From NCBI GenBank assembly GCA_010909165.1, contig MU008190.1:407166-471165 (forward strand): a DNA stretch of 64,000 nucleotides, written 5' to 3'. A program made the position numbers and the translations under genes. A model generated the notes under the pieces. The model had not been told where the DNA came from and did no database searches. It saw only the letters and a list, made by a program, of their open reading frames with translations. Below, in pieces: positions 10,602 through 21,540 of this stretch (the first letter of the stretch is position 1; the number at the start of each line of letters is the position of its first letter). This DNA is from Anthoceros angustus (Eukaryota; Streptophyta; Anthocerotopsida; Anthocerotales; Anthocerotaceae).

Positions 10602-11114
10602 ATGGAAGAGTCTGGGGTGGCAGTGGAAAAAGAGCCGGAGCTCACAGTGGAGAAAGAGTGTGAGTTAGCAGTGGAGAAAGAGTCTGAGTTGGTTGTGAAG
10701 AAAGAATCAGTGCTGGAAGTGGATGAAGAGCCCGAGCTGGCTGTGGAAGAAGAGCCAACTTGGAGCACTCTACGAATAGCGCTTGCCAGTCGCGCAGATG
10801 ATCCACTGTGTCTCGCCCTAATTGGGAGTGCCATCCGCTTCCAGCCGGGCATAAAGTCTCTTGCTCATATTCAAGGGGTGCCTGAATATGTGTGGAACCC
10901 AGGACCCCCTGGTCAGGCGCTACGTGCACCAGAGGGATGGATGTGTTCGTCTAATGGTCAAATTTATCCAAGTCCTGAGTTTCTTTCGCAATTTGGGGGT
11001 CCTTTTCAATTAATAGACACCCCAGACAACTTGAGAGCTTACCTTATGGTGCATCATCCCAAGGTGAACCCTACTGTTGTTCTGGCTACATTTTTGTGGC
11101 CACCCTCTACTTAG
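10602..11114 (+). CDS. Hypothetical protein with acidic octapeptide repeats
   Basis: 170 residues from the ATG at 10602. The frame stays open upstream to 10455, but the sequence just before (TTGATTTGCAG) looks like a splice acceptor, so an earlier exon is possible. Residues about 5-52 form six tandem 8-residue units of the type VEKEPELT, VEKECELA, VEKESELV, VKKESVLE, VDEEPELA, VEEEPTWS, highly charged and probably helical. The C-terminal 110 residues are ordinary in composition (YVWNPGPPGQALRAPEGW, NGQIYPSPEFLSQFGGPF) and could be a small folded domain. I do not recognise the family and propose no function. Confidence 0.45.
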   Translation: MEESGVAVEKEPELTVEKECELAVEKESELVVKKESVLEVDEEPELAVEEEPTWSTLRIALASRADDPLCLALIGSAIRFQPGIKSLAHIQGVPEYVWNPGPPGQALRAPEGWMCSSNGQIYPSPEFLSQFGGPFQLIDTPDNLRAYLMVHHPKVNPTVVLATFLWPPST

Positions 11115-11870
11115 TGAGCATAGTGTTATGCCAAGTATGTTGATTGTCCTAACAATCCATCCTGAAAGGAGTCAATAAATAGGGATAAGTGTATTGTTGT
11201 GAATTCAAAAATAATTTATTATATTATTTTCCTGTGGAATATTTTTTTTGGATCTTGCACTTTTCAGGTTTTATGTACATTTATCTAATATAACTTATCT
11301 TAATATTTAAGATTTTTTAATATTAATTTTGTCACATATAGCTTGTGTATTCTTAATAGATCCATAACCTACGAATGTAAGTATAGAAGTACATGAAGTC
11401 CTACGATGCCACCTGATATACAATCTGTACAAAGGCTTGCAGGGCCGGCTTGTATAAGATCTTTGTTATTGAAGCCCTTCGAAGCCACCAGTTATGCAAT
11501 TTCTGCTCTCGCACCCACAAGGACTACTATTGTAAGGCTTTATCTCCAATGCTTATCTCCAATGTACAATCCTTTGGGTCCTTTAAATTAAAATATAAAT
11601 ATAAATATTTAATTTATTCACTGAACAAATATTACCGTGATGCGTACACCCGCCGGATGGGTACCTCGTATTGAGGATAGACTCTACATACATAGGTACT
11701 AAAACCGATGTTTGTTACTGTATCGAAACTGGAGGACGGAAAGTTGCATGCAGCTACATCGGCAGGCGTCGATAATTGGGGATGGCAAAATGTACCGGGT
11801 ACGTACCTGCCGGGTTGCCCTAACTGAATGTATCCGGTGAGGTGATGTACAGGTCAAAGATCACCGGCTG
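11115..11870. other. Intergenic, AT-rich, no gene
   Basis: Only short frames without recognisable features. A possible polyadenylation region for the upstream gene lies in the AATAAA-like stretch near 11176. Confidence 0.4.
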
Positions 11871-13769
11871 GACTTGAGATACAGAGAGAGAGAGAGGAAA
11901 GAGAGCACGCGAGGAGGAAGAAGAGCTGGTGAGCTCCCGGGGAGGGACGGAGGCACTAGATCTGTAGGAGGAGGAGCCGGCTCTTCGATTTCCCCTACGC
12001 CATTGGCTTCAGGTGCTGCGGATTGGTGCGATCTCTTTGCCACAACTCGCTTCCTACATTTCGACTCAGATCGGTGGCCGTTTGAGTTCCTTCTGCTTGC
12101 ATGAAGCTGAACAAGGCAGTAGCATTGGTTAGGTTGCAGGCCAACCGTGGCACCGGGCCAGAATTGAGACTTGTGTGCCTGGGAGACATCAGGGATTGGA
12201 AATTGAACTCGTTTTTCTCCCTGATCTGTCGGTTGTGGCAACCGGTTGTTTTTTGGGCTTGCGGAGTCTGTTTGGGATGGGATGCGAAGTTTTCTGTAGT
12301 GTGGCTTGTGGCTCTGGCTTGGGAAGGTGTGGGTGTGATCTGATCTGCGTTCTCATCTGAATTGTGGATCGTTTGGGGCTACGGTCCTTCGGAGAGGTAG
12401 CGACTTGACGTACTTGTGCTTTCAACATGGTTCCTTTTGGCCTCGTGTGTGCGCTTTGCTGGGCCCGCGAACTCATGCACTTCTCCAGCAGTGAAAACTC
12501 CAATTGTGCATGCTTTCTTCCTCGATGCTTGGCTGGTCACTAGAATTGGTACGCCCGATGCCTGTCCTTTGCCCGACCCATTGTATCCAATTTTGTCTGG
12601 GATTGCAGAATTGCGGGTGATTGTCAGAATTTAGGGCTCGGAGACGGGCGACAGAGTCGATGCCTTCAAACGTGACCTAGAGATGTCTGGTACTGAGCAG
12701 AAATGTCCTTGACTTTTCCCGTCGCCCATTTTTGGTATTTGAGAAAAATCATGTCGGAACGCATGTTTTAAGTTCTCTGTCTGGGATCTGACTTCAGCCA
12801 AGTTCACCGGAAGTTTGTGGGGAACGCTGATAGAGAATTCTCATGTCTGTGCAATTGTCGGCATTCCCAAGATGGCATTGCCAAGATGAGTAAAAGGTTC
12901 CTTCTGTCTCATGCATTAGGGGTTCTTCCGGAAGTTGATGACAATGGTTGTTATTGGATGGATACTGCACTGGTCGATGGAAACCTCCAGTTTGTGTGGA
13001 TTAGCCCACATTCCTTCCACCGCTGCTAACCCAGTCTTGCTTTCAAGATTTGGAATTGGGGGCTGCAACTGATTGTCCTTGTGAATGTTTCGCAGGTTGC
13101 AGACTGCCTGTATGATGCGCTGTTCCATAGGAGCCTCGTGAGTGAGTGCAATTTTGTATTATAGCGTTCACGAGGCCTGAGTCAATCTCAGTTCTGAGTA
13201 ATCATGGGCTGCATAGTATCTTCAATGGGCGTGGAAACAAAAAGAGGATGGCCAGGTGACTGACAGGGTGGGGCGGTCGGAGTGTACCAGAAAAAGAATC
13301 AGTGGTTCTAACATCTGGAGAGGTTGCAGACAAATTCAGTTGCTGCTCTGTTACCAAGAGAAGGTGAACAGACACTCCAGTATGTAGCTGATAAAGTAGT
13401 GAACAGGATGTGTTGGCTTTGGAGAAACAGAGTAGGTTGAGTGTATACACGTCATACTTGAGGCGAGCAGTCGTCATGGCAATGGAGAGCTTTGCAACAG
13501 CATATCCACTTCTTTTCCATGATGGGGAGCAAGAGCATGATAAGGGACATATTGGGATCCATTCAGTGCTTACGTTCAAGCGTTTCCAAGGCATAATGTC
13601 TCAGAAGATCGGGATACAAGCTAACCAGTTGTCTGCAGTTTTTGTTTGTCGTAGGACACAGGATACAGAGAAGAGGCAGAAACTGCCCATCAATGAGAAT
13701 ACAAACTTCAACATTATATTGAATCAGCACAATCCAAGCAGGGAAAGGGACTGCCACTTTCTAGTATCA
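11871..13769 (+). other. Probable leader and introns of the downstream gene
   Basis: A GA-rich stretch (about 11878-11945, AGAGAGAGAGAG) precedes a GC-richer block, as in many plant 5' untranslated regions. Several plausible GT donors and pyrimidine-AG acceptors exist, but no long frame. I read this as untranslated leader exon(s) and intron(s) of the gene at 13770. Small upstream exons with coding content cannot be excluded. Confidence 0.35.
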
Positions 13770-14963
13770 ATGAAAAAGTCCAAAAAGGAAAGGAAAGGTC
13801 CTAGGAAGCGCAGTGCAGAAGCGGAGAATGCTGATGATGATGACTCAGGTTCCTCGAGAGGTGACTTGTCTCCGTCAGATGAGCGTCCCAAGTCCAACAG
13901 TGTCAATGATGAGGGTTCGTCGCCAGAGGCCTCTTCACCCGTCGCGCCATTGCACCGGCCAATGTCTCCTGTTGCTGTCCCTGCAGCTCATGCTAATGGC
14001 CACAGAGCCAGTAGCAATGGCTCGTCCCCCAGTGGGAAGACAACGTCAGTGGATGTTATCAAGGTTGAAAGGACTCTGCTTAGGAGGGAAGGCATGGGAC
14101 AAAATGGCTTTCTTAGCCCAAGGCGGAATGTCGCTGCAAAGGGGGCTGCACATCGGGCTGAATCATCGAAGGTGGAAGGTCGTCCACCTGTACAAAATCC
14201 GCACAGTTCCAGTTTGCAGGAAGACCATCGGAAACTGGACAAGCAAAGGGCTTCAGAAGATATTGCGATCCAGGCCAGGCCAGGAGAGAAGACTCCAGCT
14301 CCATCCTCTCAACAGTTGCCCCGACTGACAGTGCCTCATGTTGATCTGTTTCATCAGGAAAGGTTCAGTGATGCTGTGCCACAGGCTTCTCCAGTACATA
14401 GAAATGGGGTGGCTTCATCTGCAGTGTCTCCAAGCTCACCAGGTATTGCCAGAAATGGATCGGGTATATCAGGTTTGAGCTCAACAGTTTCTCAAGGGCA
14501 AAACAGGAATGGAGGCCTTGCCTCTGGTACAGTGGTGTCGAGAACAGCGGCTGCACAGAATGGGGGAAATGGAAGGTCTCCTTCTGCAGTGCCTGGGAAT
14601 TTGATGCAAAGAGTAAGCAATGGCAGTGGTGCAGTAGTAGGATCTGGATCAAATATGGTGACCCTGCAGCAGGTGCAGCAGGCTCAATTTTTGCACAGCT
14701 TCCACCAGCAGCATGCTTCACATGTCATGACGTCGTTGGAGTTTTCGAAGCTAAGTGGTGTTCTTCGGGGTCTGGTGGGTATGGATCTAAGAGGAGAGGC
14801 CAGCAAGGCATGCAGACTCTGCAGTCATTACGCAGAAAGGAACATCGGACCAGCTCCCTTTCACTCGTGCGTGCATGATAGGATCACTTCTGGCTTCAGA
14901 GGCCCATCGCCAGCAGGGCCGATCGGCAGACCGGTGAAGCGTCACGTGGAAGCAGCATCTTGA
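13770..14963 (+). CDS. Hypothetical Ser/Pro/Gly-rich protein with basic N-terminus
   Basis: A 397-residue frame from the ATG at 13770. The same frame is open back to 13410, but that extra part does not look protein-like. The N-terminus is a dense basic cluster (KKSKKERKGPRKRS), a plausible nuclear localisation signal, followed at once by an acidic patch (AENADDDDSGSS). Residues about 45-330 are low-complexity, rich in Ser, Pro, Asn and Gly, with repeated SSPSG/NGSG-type motifs typical of disordered regions. A Gln/His stretch (LQQVQQAQFLHSFHQQHASH) follows. The last 60 residues include a Cys/His-containing segment (ACRLCSHYAERN) too short to call a zinc finger. Family not recognised. A nuclear or chromatin-associated role is only a guess from composition. 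More 3' exons are possible. Confidence 0.5.
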   Translation: MKKSKKERKGPRKRSAEAENADDDDSGSSRGDLSPSDERPKSNSVNDEGSSPEASSPVAPLHRPMSPVAVPAAHANGHRASSNGSSPSGKTTSVDVIKVERTLLRREGMGQNGFLSPRRNVAAKGAAHRAESSKVEGRPPVQNPHSSSLQEDHRKLDKQRASEDIAIQARPGEKTPAPSSQQLPRLTVPHVDLFHQERFSDAVPQASPVHRNGVASSAVSPSSPGIARNGSGISGLSSTVSQGQNRNGGLASGTVVSRTAAAQNGGNGRSPSAVPGNLMQRVSNGSGAVVGSGSNMVTLQQVQQAQFLHSFHQQHASHVMTSLEFSKLSGVLRGLVGMDLRGEASKACRLCSHYAERNIGPAPFHSCVHDRITSGFRGPSPAGPIGRPVKRHVEAAS

Positions 14964-16669
14964 GCATGTTTACCCGTTGCCGTCGATAGAGCAAGCAGAG
15001 ATGCTTGTGCGCTTCTTTTGGAAGGTAGGAGTAGGCTATATTCAAACACTGCGTCAGCACACCTGGTGCGTGATGCGTACCATGGATGTTATCTGGACTC
15101 CGAAATCCTTATACAGTATGTGTCAGTGGGGCAACTTGGCTCGCGTTGCTTTGGTGCGGCGGGTCGCTGCTTCTCGCGACATACATACATACAGACATAC
15201 ATCCACAAACGTTCCTTTTTGCTGGCGCGCGCAGCAAAGGAGCGAGATCCGCTGTCATAATGCCCATCTCATTCATGGCGCTTCAGAGTCCAGAGTGGGG
15301 AGCTCGGGGAGCTCAGGGAGCTCAGTGGGCCCTCGGACACGGGTGCGAATTCGTTACCGTGAATGCCTGAACTCTGCGGACCCTGCGTCACGTGGCCAGT
15401 GTCGACACTGCTATCCGCCCGGCTACCTCGCCTACCCGGTACCCGGTGCGCCACCAAGGTACAGTGTATACATGTGCTTGTGGATGTACTGTACATATGT
15501 ATGTACGTAGGTCCATACAGTCAGGTACAAGAAAAAGAGGACGAATTCTCTTGCGTTTGGGCGAGGCGTATTTTTTCACCTCTGCTGTCACTTGACACTG
15601 CGTAGCTGTAAATTACTCATTCCACTCATGGATGTCTAACCGTACATACGGAATCTCTATGTCTGTGCATACATACATACATACATACATACATACATAC
15701 ATACATACATACATACATACATACATACATACATACATACATACATACATACATACATACATACATACTCTAAGTGAGGTCGTGAACAAGATTTGGCAGT
15801 TGACTGTACGTGAGCCACCCACTCTAATGACACTCTTGTCACTTGTGTGAATGCTGTACACACTCGGAGCGCAAAATCTGGCAGCAGCCAAGCACGATGT
15901 CCGGTTTAACGCCTAGGTTTAAGGAAACCACACGTACGTGTTCCGATCCGGCGTTTCAGCTTGTCGACTTCCTCGGAGACTGTCTTGGGGCCAGCCATTC
16001 ATCCGCCCCGCAATAACTTTTGCGTTTAATTCTGTAGGGATATGAAGCCTCGGGTCTCGGCGGCGTGCTGCTCTGCTCCATCCCGTCTTGGCGAGCAGCT
16101 TTGCAGAGTCTGGATCGCACGGGTTAGAGCAGAGCTGCGTGCTTGATCTGGTACCGTGCTGATTTTGCCGGACTCTTGACACATGATATGAGGAGATCTG
16201 TCCAAGGAGGTTTCTGTGTTGAGCACAGCCCTCGGAGCTTCAGGCAGCTCTCCAGGCACTGTTTGTGTGAGCTCGGGCAGCAGTTTGTTGCACAACTTCC
16301 CCAGCGAACTTCGCAACCTGGCGTACTGGCGGTTCTCGAGGCGCCGCAGTCCGCAGTTTCTGCGAGGATTCGTTTACTGTCCGAACGTTTTAAGTTGTTT
16401 CAGACCTCTGTCTGTTGTCTTATGCTCGTAAATCCAGCAAGCTATGCCGAAGTCACAGCCACGGTCGAGGAGACGCTGCGTCTCGATCACACTTTTGGTC
16501 GGTGGCCTTGTCTTGTTGTTGAATGGCTATGCTCTTGATATGCTCTGTGCCGCCTTGGCGTCGCAGGCAACATACTTCACCGATTGGCAACACCAAGGTT
16601 CGGGGTGGGATGCTTGAATTCAAGTCATATGAGATTGGATGGTTTGAGTTGCGGATCTGACTCTCCTAC
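14964..16669. other. Intergenic, holds possible upstream exon of GT37 gene
   Basis: No independent gene recognised. It contains the (CATA)n microsatellite and a GAGCTC-rich stretch near 15300-15330. The 3' part (about 16140-16660) may carry the promoter and a first exon of the fucosyltransferase gene, because CTTGTCTGTTGCCATAG just before 16685 looks like a splice acceptor. Confidence 0.4.
15668..15768 (+). repeat. (CATA)n microsatellite, about 25 units
   Basis: An uninterrupted tetranucleotide run of about 100 bp. Smaller CATA/CAGA clusters lie at 15180-15205. Frames through the run encode only Ile-His-Thr-Tyr polymers and are not genes. Confidence 0.97.
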
Positions 16670-18214
16670 TTGTCTGTTGCCATAGCGGAAGGCCTTTTTG
16701 GAGACTTGCTCCCTCCGGATGCTTCTTGCAGGAGCCGGACTGAACAGAAGGCTTACTATAGAGCACCAAAGCATCGACCATCCGCAAGCTTGATTTCGAG
16801 GTTGAGGAGTTACGCCTCACATCATGCAGAATGCACTCAGTTGGTCTCAAATCTGTTGGACAGAATGATGGAAGGCTCTGATGATGAGCAGAGATGGCAA
16901 GAGCTGTTCAGGACCAGTATGAGAAGTTCCGATGCCACCGACTGCCGCTTCCTTGTCTGGATTCAGTACAGCGGATTGGGAAACAACTTGGTGTCAATCA
17001 CTTCGGCTTTTCTGTACTCACTGCTCACAAATAGGGTGCTTCTCATCGGCAGCAGTGGCCACTTGCCCGAGTTCTTCTGCGAGCCCTTTTCTGGATCTTC
17101 TTGGGTTCTCCCTGACCGGTTGCCTCAAAATTGGTTGCAGCAGATGAATGAAACTCACCCCTTGCGGCATGGACAGTTGGTGAGTTCTGGCGCCTGGGAC
17201 ACCATGAACCAGAATTTTCGGGATAAGACCACCGGACGGGCCCTTTTTTTTGCTTATATTCATCTGACTCACAGCTCCAATTGTCATGACAATCTTTTCT
17301 TTGACGAGATACAGCAACAGAGGCTGGCCTCTGTTCCATGGCTCTTCATAAGATCCAATCAGTACTTTGCGCCTGCCGTCTATGCTATGGACAACTTCTA
17401 CAGTCAGCTGCAAACGCTTTTCCCACAACCAGACACCGTGTTCCACCTTTTAGCAAGGTATTTGTTCAATCCCGCGAACCAGATCTGGGAAGTTGTGACG
17501 CGTTACTTTGATGCTTATCTCCGTCAGGCGGATCGGAGGGTGGGCCTTCAGCTGCGCACCTTTGGATCCTATGGGGACAGATTTGACTACGTGTCCGAGC
17601 AAGCGCTGCTCTGCGGCATCCAGAACGGGGTGCTCCCGAATGTGTCCTTCAGTGCTGGACCTGGCAGTCTTTTAGGTGGAAGGTTATCACAGAGGATTGT
17701 ATCTGTCCAACAAAATGGTGTGTTATCCCGTGCAGTCCCATCAAAAAAGAGGGTGACCATCTTCGTGACTTCTCTGAAAGGACAGTATCATGATGAGTTG
17801 AAACAGTTTTACCTCCAGGGGCCAACAGAGGACGGAGAGGTGGTGAGCCTCCACCAAATGAGCCGTGAAGGCGAGCAGAACTCTCAGAGCAAAGCGCACA
17901 ACATGCTTGCTTGGACGGAAATACTGCTGCTGTCCTTGTGCGATGAGTTGATCACGAGTTCGTGGTCGACTTTCGGCTACTCCGCGCAGGGACTGGCTGG
18001 CGTTCAACCATACGTCTTAAGTAAAGGCGAAGACGGAAGTGAGAGTATGCCTCTGCCTGTCTGCTTTGCATCTTATTCCATGGAGCCTTGCTTTCATGCA
18101 GCGCCGTTGGTGGGTTGCACTTCCGATGGAGGCTTTTCGGACTTCAGTGCCGACATCCCATTTATTCGGCACTGCGAAGATGTGGCTTGGGGGGTTAAGA
18201 GTTTTGCGACTTGA
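16670..18214 (+). CDS. GT37-family fucosyltransferase (xyloglucan-type)
   Basis: A 514-residue frame that matches plant family GT37, Golgi alpha-1,2-fucosyltransferases acting on xyloglucan or arabinogalactan proteins from GDP-fucose. Key signatures are a stem-proximal DASCRSR segment (residue 18 on), IQYSGLGNNLVSITSAFLYS (98-117) followed by LLTNRVLLIG, the GDP-fucose-binding motif VGLQLRTFGS (291-300), SKAHNMLAWTEILLLSLCDE (407-426), TSSWSTFGYSAQGL (429-442), and a C-terminal EPCFHAAPLVGC (472-483). The catalytic region is complete. The usual N-terminal membrane anchor is missing from this frame. A possible splice acceptor lies at 16684/16685, at codon 6, so the real N-terminus probably comes from an upstream exon and the first five residues may not be used. 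The acceptor substrate cannot be told from sequence. Confidence 0.88.
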   Translation: MSVAIAEGLFGDLLPPDASCRSRTEQKAYYRAPKHRPSASLISRLRSYASHHAECTQLVSNLLDRMMEGSDDEQRWQELFRTSMRSSDATDCRFLVWIQYSGLGNNLVSITSAFLYSLLTNRVLLIGSSGHLPEFFCEPFSGSSWVLPDRLPQNWLQQMNETHPLRHGQLVSSGAWDTMNQNFRDKTTGRALFFAYIHLTHSSNCHDNLFFDEIQQQRLASVPWLFIRSNQYFAPAVYAMDNFYSQLQTLFPQPDTVFHLLARYLFNPANQIWEVVTRYFDAYLRQADRRVGLQLRTFGSYGDRFDYVSEQALLCGIQNGVLPNVSFSAGPGSLLGGRLSQRIVSVQQNGVLSRAVPSKKRVTIFVTSLKGQYHDELKQFYLQGPTEDGEVVSLHQMSREGEQNSQSKAHNMLAWTEILLLSLCDELITSSWSTFGYSAQGLAGVQPYVLSKGEDGSESMPLPVCFASYSMEPCFHAAPLVGCTSDGGFSDFSADIPFIRHCEDVAWGVKSFAT

Positions 18215-18319
18215 TCAGAAGCATTGAAGGGGAGCGTGGGTTAACGTGTCTGCCCCCCCGCCCGGGTACCAACACACGCAGGCGAAGTTCTGCCAACAAC
18301 AACCATGCCAGTCTCCCAA

Positions 18320-18412
18320 ATGAAGGAAATTTAATGCATCATCCGTCAAGTTCAGTTTATTAAATGCATCATCCATCAGGTTCAGTTTATTAAATGCTTC
18401 ATCCCTCAGTTT
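18320..18412 (+). repeat. Triplicated 33-bp motif downstream of GT37 gene
   Basis: Three near-identical units of TTAATGCATCATCC followed by TCAGTTCAGTTTA-type sequence lie between the convergent GT37 and SGS3 genes. Any role, for example in 3'-end formation, is unknown. Confidence 0.7.
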
Positions 18413-18553
18413 TTGACCTAGCCCATGAAAGTCTTCGCGTGCTCGCAGCTTGCAAAAGCACAGCTCTGCTGCAGACAAAATGCAGAACTAAACACTGGAC
18501 TGTCAAAACAAAGCAGGGAGATTATGGAGTTTTGCTAGACTCTACCATGTCAA

Positions 18554-21100
18554 CTACCCAGCGTTCTGGTAACTTCCGAACTGGTTGAAAAGCCTTTGAC
18601 TGTCCGTCTTATAGTCATTGAGAATGGTGCCTCTTTCACTTTCAAGCTCCCTCTCCAGCGCAAGTGTTTCCTCGTGCTGCTGCTGCCTTAATGCCAATTT
18701 CCGTAAATGAAACTGCTGCTGAATCTCGTTCTTTCGAGACTCATACTCCTCAGCCCGCCTCAGCCCTGCTTCAACCAGACGGGATTGCCTAGCAATCTCT
18801 TCCTCCAGCTTCCGTTGCTCCAGCTGGTGCTCAGCACCATCGAGCTTTGAGGCTTTGGTCTCTAGACGCTGACAAGCCTCTATGTTCTTATCATACGCTT
18901 CTCGCAGCTTCTCCTGCTCCTTGTTCTCCTCCGAAGCCACCTTGTCCCTGTACGTCTGAAGCTTTTCCTCAAAATACTTCTCCATGTCCTCTAAACTCTT
19001 CTTATTCTTGGAATTCTGCTCTTCTGCACGCATCTGGATCTCCTTGATCTCCTCCTCTCGCAGTCTGAGCTGCCGTGTGATGACACACACGGTCCTCTCC
19101 AACTCCTTCCGGTGTTGCTGTGCCTTCTGAACCTTGTCCTTGAGATAAGTCACTTGATGAAAGTCCTCATCCTGCTGCCGCATGGGCTCCAGGACGGTTT
19201 CGTTCAGCCTCTTCATGTCACACTTGAGGAGCATCTTCCCCCTTCCGTGCCTGTTAAACACCTCTACATCTTCCTTAGTTGCCATGTAGCCATACAAAAT
19301 CCGCTGCCCACTACTACCCGGCTGGTAGAGTGTCTTGGACTGCCGGTACCAATCATCCCTGCCCCTTCTCGCCTCCTTAAATGCCCTATCCAACCTCTGG
19401 GCATCGTAGTACCCGGACGGAGAGTCCCCAAATATGACAATGCTCATGCCACGGTGGCCCTGAGGCCCGTAAGCATGCCTAGCCTTCAACGCATTGTACT
19501 CCCGGAAATGGTCCAGCAGCTCCTGGTTCCCCATCCCGATCCACTTGTCCTGCTCATCCATCTCCAGCTGCGTGTTCTGCACCACAACCATGGGCGGCCA
19601 CAGCACCAGCGGATTCAAACTCTCGTCCGTCTCCCGCAGCCCCTTCCACTTCCCAAACTTCCCGGCCACCGCCGCCGACGCAGCAGCACCCCGCTGCCTG
19701 AGCTCGTCCTCCAGCAGGTTGGCAAACGTCCTGTGCAGCTTCACCCGCTTCGCCCTGATGGTCTGCGCATGCGTCAGCAGGGGCTGCAGGCCGCGGTACC
19801 AGTCGATAGCACCCACCCCGCCCTTACAGGCAGGGCAATGCCACTGCCTATCGTACTCCGACATCTGCTCCACCGACAGATTCCTGAGCGCATCGAAGAA
19901 GGGCTGGAACCACTTGCTCGTGGCCTGGAAGCCCTCCGCCTCGGAATCGGAGTCCCCGCTGTAGTAGTCGCTGTCGTCGGGCAGGTCGTCCTCCGACTGG
20001 CTCTCGGACAGCACGCTCACCGGGTAGTCCTCGATGCTGGGCGGCTGCAACGCCGGCCCCGGCCCGCCCCTGTCCTGCTGCCTGAAGCTGGCCTCCGTCC
20101 ACCTCGCGGCCTCCACATCCGGACCCCCCTGCCAGGCCGTCCCGGGATTAGGAAGGGGAGCGGGAGCAGACACCTCGTGCCCCCACGCGGAATGCGCAGC
20201 CGAGGCTCCCCCCGGGTTCCCCCACGCCGGAGCAACGGGGAGCACGAGAGCCTGGGCATCCGCATCACCCACCGGGTTCCCCCACCCGTCCAGCCTCACG
20301 TTCCTGCTAGCCTCGGCCTTGTTGTACAGCACGGCGTTCCCGGCAGCCGCCGCCCTGCCCCGGGCCTGCCCGTTCCCCGCTGCCGCGCCCGCTGCTGCTG
20401 CTGGGCAGAACCAGCGTCGGAGGAATTATCTGCCCAGTCCCCGCCCCAGGCCGCCGCGGAGGAGTAGCCATTGTTGTTCTTGCCCTGCGGCCTCCCGCCC
20501 TCTCCCCAGCCCGGCTCCAACAGCGCCACCCCTGCCTCCCCGGCACCTCCCCGTTGTTACCCGCATCGGGCGGCGGCCCACAATGCCAGCGGAAGAAGAA
20601 GCAGCCTTTCCCTTGCGGCCGCGCCGGGAAGCCGCCACCTCCCACCCGCCCTCCTGCGCCGCATTATGGGCCTCGCTGCCCTGCTGCTGCTGCTCCTGCC
20701 GCTCCCAGTCATCTCCACCCCACCCGCTCATGCCGCCCTGGCCCGCCTTGCTGCCCTCGGGCTCCCCGTCCCCCGGCTGCTCCTCCTCCAACCCCTGCTC
20801 CACCTCCGCGATGCTGGCGGCCTGCATCGCGGACGACAGCGCAAGCTCCAGCGCTGTCGCGGTCGGGAGAGGCAATACTCCCGATTCTTGGCCCGCTCCA
20901 TCTCCAAACGCGTCACACTTGCCGGCATTGGCATCCGGCTCCCGCAGCAGCGGCTGCTGCTGCGGCTTCTTCTTCTTCTTCTTGCTGCTGCCCTTGGATG
21001 CAGCGTTCGGGGCCAGCCTGCCGTTCTCGAGGCCCACGCCGCCGCCGCTGCTCCCGTTGCTGCCGGTGCCGCCCCCGGCCGCTCGCCCCTGCCGGTGCAT
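18554..21100 (-). CDS. SGS3: SGS3, RNA-silencing dsRNA-binding protein
   Basis: The clear part is a 592-residue frame (20332-18554). It has an acidic linker (EDDLPDDSDYYSGDSDSE), a zf-XS zinc finger (about 160-200, WHCPACKGGVGAIDWY then a His-rich helix), an XS domain (about 240-370, LVLWPPMVVVQNTQL, KWIGMGNQELLDHF, YGPQGHRGMSIVIFGDS) and a long coiled coil to the C-terminus. SGS3 works with RDR6 in cytoplasmic bodies to turn AGO1-cleaved RNA into double-stranded RNA for trans-acting and transgene siRNAs. The same frame continues upstream to an ATG at 21100 (EGGWEVAASRRGRKGK matches the conserved N-terminal GGEWEV-type motif). A TAA at 20428-20426 interrupts it. Either an intron (donor CGG/GTAACAAC near 20566, acceptor TTCTGCCCAG near 20401) removes it, or two frameshifts route translation through a neighbouring frame that also looks SGS3-like (AAAWGGDWADNSSD). 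Confidence 0.88.
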
Positions 21101-21289
21101 GGCACAGACGCCCGATTCCTCTTGCGGCCTCAGCTTGCCCACATGCAGGCACGGCCCCCTTCACCCCCTCACCCTCGACCCTGCCACCACCACACTGGGC
21201 ACCAGCTTCAAAGGTAACGGGGCCGGCCTTAAAAACCTCCGTTATATTCATGTAGCAGCAATATGTGGATAACGCCCCGTTTCTTCTTC

Positions 21290-21540
21290 AACTGGAGGCA
21301 AAAAAGGTCTCATTTCTCCCTTCCCCACCCTTTCACTTTGTTTCTCATTTTCACAAACTTTTCCTTTCCCCTTTCTCTAGAACTTTCTCTTGAATTTTTC
21401 CTTTCCACACCCTTCTCCTTTCCCTTTCCACAAACTTCTCCTTTCCCCATTCTCGAAAACCCGTGGTTTTCTTCTTCACATACTTTTCTCCTTTCCCCAT
21501 TCTCTAAAAACTCTTGGTTTTTTTTTTTCTTATAGTTCTT
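21290..21540. promoter_or_regulatory. Pyrimidine-rich tract upstream of SGS3
   Basis: About 250 bases of C/T-rich sequence (reads GA-rich on the SGS3 strand), with repeated CTTTCCCCATTCTC and CTTCTCCTTTCC units. It lies 190-440 bases upstream of the SGS3 start. It may be part of the SGS3 leader or promoter, but this is inferred from position and composition only. Confidence 0.4.

Noticed and set aside
13410-13769. N-terminal extension of the low-complexity protein
   Set aside because: In frame, but the composition changes sharply at the ATG at 13770, and the leader region shows splice-like signals. Not used as the start.
15613-15891. Frames through the (CATA)n run
   Set aside because: They encode only simple Ile-His-Thr-Tyr or Met-Tyr-Val-Cys polymers from a microsatellite.
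19112-21272. Long plus-strand frames (451, 412, 248 and 233 residues) opposite SGS3
   Set aside because: Pro/Leu/Ser-rich translations of the GC-rich antisense strand. The minus strand carries clear zf-XS and XS domains.
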